Translations under genes and position numbers: made by a program | Assembly: GCF_000143415.4 (NCBI RefSeq) | Contig: NW_003314266.1 | Span: 704,463 to 768,462 of the forward strand | Length of the DNA stretch: 64,000 nt | Reading direction: 5' to 3' | Source of the DNA: Selaginella moellendorffii | Lineage: Eukaryota > Streptophyta > Lycopodiopsida > Selaginellales > Selaginellaceae | Part shown: in pieces, positions 57,917 to 64,000 of the stretch | Layout: each line of letters starts with the position of its first letter | Numbering within the stretch: position 1 is the first letter of the stretch | Notes under the pieces: generated by a model | The model's input: the letters and a program-made list of their open reading frames with translations, nothing else | Told to the model about the DNA's origin: nothing | Databases searched by the model: none

Positions 57917-58937
57917 CGGATGCGATTGACCCCACATTGCAAAGGAGAGTATTTCCGCCCTTCACGTTTCCTCGACCAAAACCCTCTGAACGACCATCGG
58001 GAGCACCATTCGCTAATATTGTAGATGGTAAAATTGACTTGTACCATTTTTTATGCTGACGCATTTCATTTCAGAGTCACGGCAAAAGTACTGTATCGGT
58101 TTTGATCTGAACGGTGTCCTTTTCTCCCATGAGCGTGGCTCGTCCTTGAATGTCACTACACCCTCCAAAGCCTGCGGTCGCAAGTTGGTCAAAAGAGACA
58201 GATTCACATTAATCACACGGGAGAAACTGCGGGATCTAATAATGACCATGCGACACTTAAAACAGAGGGCCAGGTTCAATTTGCAATTGAGAGTTTGGAC
58301 ATCCATGATGCGCCACAATGCATTAATGTTGCTACAGATGATGCACGATCAGACGCGAGTAATATTACCATTTGACTTTCTCCTAACGCAGGAGGATTGC
58401 TTGACTATGGTCCATGTGAGGGGTAGCAAGCCCATTTTCGTCAAGCCAGAGGCTGTAGTGATGAACCGGACTGCTAGGTCAAGTGAAATCCTCATCATCG
58501 ATGACTCGCCGATTAAAACTGCAGCGAACACGCACACATATGCAGTGCACCCCATCTCTTGCAGTATGGAAACTAGGGAGAAGAAACTGTATATTCTGGG
58601 GGACCTTGCAAAATGGCTTGGAGCGATGGTGATAGAGAACCAGCCAGTCCAGGAGGTGGCTGCAGAAATCAACCAAATGGCAGATGGAACGGTATATCAG
58701 AAGCCATTTGATCGGACAGACACCAGTCATCATTTATGGCATGTATATTGTCTAGCCAAGCACTATCCGCATCTCCATAATCTGCTCAACTGGATGGGTT
58801 CTTCGACCACTGAACATGAGCGTGGACGTATTAGAGAAGAGATGGCATTACTATTGGGTTTAAATCCTGATAGTGTGGAGAGTGATGAAATTCCAAGATT
58901 ATTGTATAGGCGTTGGAGGCAAAAAATAACAGTCTGA

Positions 58938-59355
58938 GATGGCATGTATTTATTTAAAAATGTAACTTATTATGGCATGGGGTTCCATGCCATTGTATTA
59001 ATATTAAAAGACAATTCTTTGAGAGGATTTGCATTATACTAGAAGTGTTACAGCATGTTATTGGAAGTCTACGAAGTTGTTTTATTAATAAGGGGAAAGT
59101 AAAGATTGAATGGGGACTTGGGCTCCACCTAGACTTGGAGCAACTAAGCCAATATTAAAAGGATGGAAAGAAATTGGATGACAATGACAAGGAGAAGAGA
59201 GAGGTGAAGCAGTGGCAGGGGGAGGAGAAGTGATTGAGTAGACATTTCCTTGTTTAAAATAAAATGGCATGTGCCTCAATGCAGTTGAATTTTGTTATAT
59301 TTATATACTATATAAAGGTTTGGAAACCTTATTTTACAAGTGGGATAATGACAAT
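58938..59355. other. right spacer of the DNA transposon with palindrome copies 27-28
   Basis: Non-coding. A clean palindrome at 58972, a degenerate one at 59264 (right half decayed), and a lone half-site at 58939 just after the stop codon of the plus-strand gene. Confidence 0.8.
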
Positions 59356-59379
59356 TCCCACTTTAACGAAATAGAGCTT
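59356..59379 (-). repeat. right terminal inverted repeat
   Basis: Exact reverse complement of 38416-38439, followed by the duplicated TTTG and the RT codons of the host Gypsy. Confidence 0.93.
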
Positions 59380-59383
59380 TTTG

Positions 59384-60156
59384 ACTGACTCTAAAAGCAC
59401 AATACTGTGCATGATTGTGTCCATGGGAACTCCTGGGAGTTGGCTGTAGTCCCAAGCAAACACGTCCTTGAAACAGTGAAGGAGATCCAAGAGCTTTGCT
59501 GCGTTTGTTGAAGCAAGCGATGTGGCGATAAGGACCGGGTCCTTGTCATCACCTAGAAAAATGGCATGAACTCTGGAGTCTGGAAAAACCTTGGGCTCAG
59601 GGGGCTCTATCTTTGATTCCTCCATGACTCTAGAAACCGAAGAGCAGGGAGTGCCTTTAACTTCTCGCATCATGGTGATTGCATGGTGAGATAACCTATC
59701 TGCCCAAAAGTTTTCTTCACGGGGGACACTTTGAAAAGACACCTCAAAGAACTCATCCTTCAGGTTGACCACCCGCTGCCATAGCTCTTTCAGGTTCGCT
59801 TTGCGGATTTGGTATTCTCCAGTAAGTTGGCATATGATGAGTTGCGCATCTCCAACGAAAGTGACTCGCCTAAACTTGAGATCTGTGGCCAGCTTCATGG
59901 CACTGATGACTGCCAAGTGCTTTGCTTCATTAGCTGATGTTGCTGGCAAAGTGATAGAGAGGTCAGCTACTTTGTTCTCTGCAGAATCAATCATCCAAAC
60001 TCCAATGTCGGCAACCTGGTTTTTGGGGCAGAAAGCACCGTCAAAATAAGCTGTAATCATAGGAGTGGCCTCTTCGTCAAATAAAGATGTTGGGGACACC
60101 ACATCCGGCAAGACCGTCTCTGGTAAGTCTGGTAAGAACGTTGTTGTTGGATCCAA
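59384..60156 (-). pseudogene. extra RNase H domain and RT start of the split Gypsy
   Basis: Frame of about 257 codons: FLPDLPETVLPDVVSPTSL, then an RNase H fold with PMITAYFDGAFC (first Asp), NEAKHLAVISAM (Glu), VGDAQLIICQLTG (Asp) and NFWADRLSHHA (last Asp), i.e. all four acidic positions. Then a linker and the RT entry FAWDYSQLPGVPMDTIMHSI, broken after LESVK by the DNA transposon. The RNase H lies upstream of RT, in addition to the normal one downstream. Confidence 0.85.
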
Positions 60157-61131
60157 AGTCTTTGTTTGTTATTCTCTTTGCTTCTAATGCTCTAAGCGCT
60201 TGATGTCCAATGCAAGGATTGCAGCCAGGTACTCCACAAGCGAAGGGAGATCCTCCACCAAAGTCCAATCCAAGTCTGGTGCTAAAGTTTCAGTGTAATA
60301 CCCTTGGATCTATACCGGGGGCTCCACGGTAGGAAATTCTGAACTCAAAGAGCTATAACTTGCATGCAGCATGTCTGATTTGCTTGATTCTTCCTGCCAG
60401 TTGTGTGACTGGATGTCATCTTCCATCTCCAAAAAACAGCATGACAAAATACCCTCAGAGTCGTCAGCTACCATTATTTCAGTAGGAAGATGCTGGCTGT
60501 GTAACACCTCAGATAGTTGCTGAGGAGAATTGAGTGCAGCTGTGTCCTGTGAAAGATGGACTCGGTCTAGGGTGACTGTGTCATCAAGCTCCATAAGAGA
60601 GAGTTGGCCCCATGCAAGAAACGAATCGAGGAGCCCTTCCTCTATTGAGAAACACTCCGAAAAGCTGGATATGGGAGTCTATACACTATAAGCCCTGCCC
60701 TCAAATAAAGAGGGTCTGTCTAGAGGCTTGGCCTTACTCTCAAATAAAGAGAGTGAAGCTGAGAGATGTCTCGGGCTACCTGACTCACCTCCAACCATGT
60801 CAATCGCATTGCATGAGAAAGCATCCGCCATATAGATGGTTGACGCCACTGCCAACTCAAGAAAAACCTCTGTGAGGTCGGGAGGAAAGTATGGTGTGGA
60901 GGCCATCTTAGTCCGAGATTGCTGGGCTTGCTAAGAAAGAGCTCTGCTGTGGTTGTTGAGAAAGGTGGCGCTATGGGTTCCATCGCTAATTTCCAGCGTG
61001 CCTTGTGTGCTGTCAATGGTGCAATGGGCTGTGACTTGCCATGAGCGGCCAAGGATGATAGAGTCCTTCAAAGAGGATGTTCCGAGACATTGGTAGTCAA
61101 CCATGAGGAAATCCACCTCAGAAATAACACC
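60157..61131 (-). pseudogene. linker region between protease and extra RNase H
   Basis: Broken frames continuous with both neighbours (for example MELDDTVTLDRVHLSQDTAA and SSLKDSIILGRSWQVTAHCT). No domain recognised. At least one stop and a shift (TAG and TAA near 60180-60300). Confidence 0.6.
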
Positions 61132-61830
61132 CTACACAAAGACCTTGACACCACAGCAAATTCCCGTTGGAGGAACAGTATGGTTGGCAAAGGTTTTGAG
61201 CACGATGGAGGAGCTCTCAGTGATCTGTAGTTGTGTTGAAAGGGCAGCTTCGAGAGAGATAATGTTGCTTCCAGAACCAGAGTCAACCAAAGCATCCATC
61301 CTACAAGAGGAAGTACCGATCTGCACTGGGACGAAGAATGGACTAGGATCTCCTCCATATCTTGTCATATCAACAATGTGCACCTCTTGAGGAGTCCTCT
61401 TGAGAGTGCTCTCTGGTGTTCCTAACTGTGCAAACTCCTCCAAACGCTGGCCGAATCCTGGGACAAGACACAACATATCTCGAAGCGAAAAGGTGACGGG
61501 AATGTCAACTAGCTGTTGAAGAACCGGCTCCGGAACAGGAGTAGTTGTTGGTGAGATCTCAAAAGGAGAAGAGAGAAGTGACTTGAAGGGGAGTTTACAA
61601 GCCATCCTCTGTGTCACTGGGCCTGATGCCAACAGAGATTCGCTCTCAACCGGCGCTGGGGGATCTGTGGCAGGCCGAGAGGCTACCTTCTTCTTCGCTT
61701 GGGCTCGAGTGGCTACGGTTTGCTGTTGTTGCCTATAGAGTTCCTCGGCTACCAAAATCGTGTTGATCGATGAGGCTGGTGCTTTGCCTTTGCTTGACGA
61801 AGGGGCTGCCTCAATTGCTTGTTGCTCCAA
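61132..61830 (-). pseudogene. aspartic protease of the split Gypsy
   Basis: Frame of 232 codons, with a basic/Ala-rich start and then RMDALVDSGSGSNIISLEAA, a retropepsin-like active site with Ser in place of Thr (DSG). The frame joins the gag end through a short overlap region without a start of its own, so it is part of a longer polyprotein. Confidence 0.75.
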
Positions 61831-62961
61831 CTGCTCCTGATATGTCTCTGGACCCCGAGACGATGTGGAATTATTAGCAAAGGGATGTTGTTGGACACGT
61901 TGAGAAGATGGAGGCCGAAGCTCTGGGTGAAGTTTGAAGCAGCGCTGTGTGTTGTGTGTGTTCGTCTCGCAGTGAGTGCACCAACGGGACTTAAATTTGC
62001 GTTCTCGAGCTGTAGCAGCCTCTTTCCTGGACTACACCAGCTCTTGGAGTAGTTTGTCATGGTGGGACTGCTACTGAAGAATGATCTCCTTTAGCTGCCG
62101 CATCTCGTTGGCAAAGTTCTCAAGAGCCGGAGGTGTATGCTGAATAGCGACGGGCTTTGGTGTGGATGGGTAAACAGCTACACGAGGTGACTCTGACGGG
62201 GTGATGGCTTGGTCGAAATCAACTCTAGCAATCCCCAAGTCAACCAGAAGCTCTCTTTCCAGCTTTGTGGCAAACAAAAATGCCTCGCGGCAAGAGTTGA
62301 ATGTCTTCTTAAGAAGTTTCCATTGCAAGTTCCCACGCAGACCCGCTGTGAATGCTGTGATCCCCTGTTGCTCATCTTGGACTACTTGGCGATCCCAACA
62401 CTGCTTCCAGTAAGCTCGAAACCATGTGATGTAGTCAGGAACAGACTCGTGAGCACCCTGCCGAAACGAAAAGAGGTCGATAAGTAGCCAATTTGTGGGT
62501 TTTTCTTCAACGAAGCGTTCTCTGAAAGAAGCAAGTAGTGTATGGAAGTCTGTCTGGTCCTCTGGGAGGAGAGAATCTGCCCAAGTTGCTGCTTTGCCTT
62601 CAAGAGACTACAGGAAGTCGCGGCACATACGATTATCGTCGACGATCATGTTTGTGGTGCAGTAGTAATCAAAGCGACTAATATGCAATGTTGGAGAGAC
62701 TGTTCCAACACTTGAGAAGACCGGCAAATCACTCCCCTTCTACAGAACATGGAGCTGAGGTCGAGCTAAAGGTGGCTGCGCCATAACTCGTAGATCTAAG
62801 TCACTGGAATCTGTCGAGGAGGAAGAGGACTCGGCCCAAGAAAGTGCAGTGTTGTACCTAAGCTGCCTTTGGATGTTGGAAAGTTTACTCCGTACCTTAG
62901 GGCCTTGAGGTATGGTGAAAGGGTGCCAATTTGTCGTACGTCTAGTTTGTACCGGCATCAA
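61831..62961 (-). pseudogene. gag of the split Gypsy
   Basis: Start MPVQTRRTTNWHPFTIPQGP. Capsid core in pieces: LSFRERFVEEK region, then DYITWFRAYWKQCWD, LQWKLLKKTFNSCREAFLFA. Then LKEIILQ, TAG, QSHHDKLLQEL, TAG, and the CCHC knuckle WCTHCETNTHNTQRC. The two TAG codons are probably former CAG or TGG. Non-functional. Confidence 0.75.
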
Positions 62962-63059
62962 ATACCCTGAACACTACAAATGCCTGGTCAAGGCAACTAG
63001 GTTGACAGGAGCAAGAAGACTGTAGGCTAGTGCTCAAGTTGCTCAAAATGCCTTTGACC

Positions 63060-63345
63060 CGTAGGGTAACTACCGGAGTAGCCATTGGGGTAGTCACTGG
63101 AGCAGCCGCTAGCCGGTAACCGGAGTAGCCGCTGGAGCAGCCACTGGAGTAGCCGCTGGAGTAGCCGGTAGCCAGTAACCGAGGACCTGTGACCTGTAAC
63201 CGGTAACCCCTACTTTCGCTCCTACTCCTGCACTTGCTCCAACACCAACTCCTATCCCTGTGCCTATTCCTACTGTCCCTGTTCCTACGCCAACTCTTGT
63301 TCCTGCTCCTCCTGTTCCTGTTCCTACGGTTACCTGTTCCTTGAA
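63060..63345 (-). repeat. minisatellite in the leader of the split Gypsy
   Basis: Units such as GGAGTAGCCGCTGGA and CCGGTAACC (63060-63215), then CCT/CCA-rich pyrimidine repeats (CCTGTTCCTAC). A shorter version of the CCGGTAACC part lies in the 3' region at 35068-35115. Confidence 0.75.
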
Positions 63346-64000
63346 GATTGCTTCGTTCCCAAGGAACCCCCAACAAAGTTTAACCCAAAAGAGAAAAATG
63401 AGTCCTCTAGTCTCGATCCTTCTCCATTTTGACTGTCGATGGGCTCGTTGGAAAGGGCTCAGCCCCGTCTACCCTCTATTGTAGGAATGTGGGAAGAAGC
63501 CGCCTCAATATCCCTTGAAATCCATGAAGAGGTAGCCCAGAATGCCAACATTGTGGAAAAACATGTGCATGTCCATGATGTAGATCGATACTGAGGCGCC
63601 GTTGGTATTTTTGGAAAGCCTAGGACCAGGAGCACCTCTAGAAACAAATGGCAGCAAAAACAAAGCCTGGAGGAACGCGAATTCTTGCTACAAATATGAC
63701 CCAACTTGGCCAAAGAAGAAAATCCTTTTGCATGCCGTCAATTCACCCAAATCTAGTGCCAAGAACCACCACTACTCATAGATTTAGGCCAGATCTACAA
63801 GCCTAAATGCACTACCTTGAGAAATTCGGCCGAGGATCCAGGCGAGAAAGTGAAAACCCCAAAATGCTCATCCAATCAAGCCAAGAAACGTTGTATCTCT
63901 TCAAATACTACACAACTTGATGAGCGCCATACCTTGTTGGAAAGAAGAGCTCCAAACCTATCCAACACACCCAAGATCAAAGAAAACCACCACAAGATGA
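63346..64000 (-). other. leader of the split Gypsy up to the window end
   Basis: Collinear with 24750-25330 of the decayed copy, especially from 63740 on (TAGATTTAGGCCAGATCTAC, AAACCCCAAAATGCTC). No coding. The 5' LTR is expected just past the window. Confidence 0.65.

Larger units (their letters stand above)
45847..58937 (+). pseudogene. ParB-like/HAD-domain gene of the TIR element, split by a chromovirus
   Basis: Exons: 45847-45849 (ATG only), 46089-47267, 47322-48568 continuing at 56104-56180 once the chromovirus is set aside, 56231-56302, 56341-56430, 56480-57163, 57221-57235 (15-bp exon), 57285-57392, 57440-58027, 58075-58937. Total 4926 bp, a multiple of 3, about 1641 codons; all introns after the second are phase 1. 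N-terminal third: FYAVSGQHSSLAMQEI fits the G-x-H-x-x-x-A core of ParB/sulfiredoxin-fold proteins. Middle: CVVEYNCGGLFF, then Lys-rich, Asp/Glu-rich and Pro-rich linkers. C-terminus: FDLNGVLFSHE, VWTSMMRHN, EILIIDDSPIK, the FCP1/NIF-type HAD pattern, but with Asn in place of the second catalytic Asp. Damage: TGA 48462-48464, TAG 56833-56835, plus the insertion. Function unknown; a partner of the transposase is possible. Confidence 0.7.
38412..59383. mobile_element. large TIR DNA transposon with TTTG target duplication
   Basis: Perfect 24-bp terminal inverted repeats (38416-38439 and 59356-59379) start AAGCTCTATTTCGTTAAAGT. They are flanked by TTTG at 38412-38415 and 59380-59383, and the flanks are the two halves of one RT gene, so the ends are certain. 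Total 20,964 bp; without the 7.5-kb chromovirus and its duplication about 13.4 kb. Content: a decayed transposase-like gene (minus), an 11-exon ParB-like/HAD gene (plus), a foldback repeat and about 28 copies of a 22-bp palindrome. I cannot place it in a known superfamily; it lacks CACTA ends, and the 4-bp duplication is not usual for hAT, Mutator or CACTA. Confidence 0.9.
34327..64000 (-). mobile_element. minus-strand Gypsy element with 192-bp LTRs, split by a DNA transposon
   Basis: Reading on the minus strand: (5' LTR beyond the window), leader with minisatellite, gag, zinc knuckle, protease, a long linker, an extra RNase H domain, RT start (59384-60156); then the DNA transposon; then RT, RNase H, integrase (38411-35893), 3' untranslated region and 3' LTR (34327-34518). 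RT codons on both sides of the DNA transposon join without loss apart from the duplicated TTTG. From the decayed copy at 21740-25619 the missing 5' LTR should begin roughly 100-150 bp past 64000, giving an original length near 9 kb. Several stops make it inactive. Confidence 0.88.

Noticed and set aside
59570-59590. ATGGCATGA half-site in the split Gypsy next to the transposon
   Set aside because: Only one half, no dyad; expected by chance and part of Gypsy coding sequence.

Overview
The window is plant nuclear DNA, most likely a lycophyte such as Selaginella. Three things point there: a plant-type MSH1 end (MutS ATPase plus GIY-YIG), a diterpene synthase of the old three-domain plan, and very short spliceosomal introns (about 38-60 bp). 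The species is an inference from these traits.

Layout. Positions 1-5100 are the only ordinary genic part: the 3' end of MSH1, then a complete 12-exon class II diterpene cyclase of 812 aa. After an AT-rich spacer comes a non-autonomous LTR element (6388-14101, TSD GTTTA) with 1.8-kb LTRs made largely of purine-rich hexamer arrays; one array contains a 100-N gap. Then follow AT-rich unassigned DNA, an old Gypsy integrase remnant, a reversed fragment of the same non-autonomous element (18502-21697), a decayed copy of a short-LTR Gypsy family (about 21740-25619) and another decayed Gypsy pol (26042-28200).

From 30981 to the end the window is one nest of four elements. A decayed plus-strand Gypsy (30981-34326) is broken by a minus-strand Gypsy with 192-bp LTRs (34327 to beyond 64000). 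That one is split inside its RT codons by a large DNA transposon (38416-59379) with perfect 24-bp terminal inverted repeats and a TTTG target duplication. The DNA transposon is in turn broken by a young, nearly complete chromovirus (48569-56098, TSD ACAAA, two 1148-bp LTRs).

The DNA transposon is the most interesting object. Without the chromovirus it is about 13.4 kb. It carries a divergent pair of genes: on the minus strand a decayed transposase-like gene (RNase H-like/DUF7869-type, from memory), on the plus strand an 11-exon gene for a protein of about 1641 codons with a ParB-like region near the N-terminus and an FCP1/HAD-like domain at the C-terminus. Strewn through this transposon, and as far as I can see nowhere else in the window, are about 28 copies of a 22-bp near-perfect palindrome (half-site ATGGCATGNGG). 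They lie in spacers, inside tiny introns and in frame inside exons. I know of no description of such a system.

The non-autonomous LTR element and the chromovirus look like a dependent/helper pair. They share the primer site type, the polypurine region, an LTR core block, and a chain of hairpins (including perfect T-arm mimics) whose stems differ by compensating changes.
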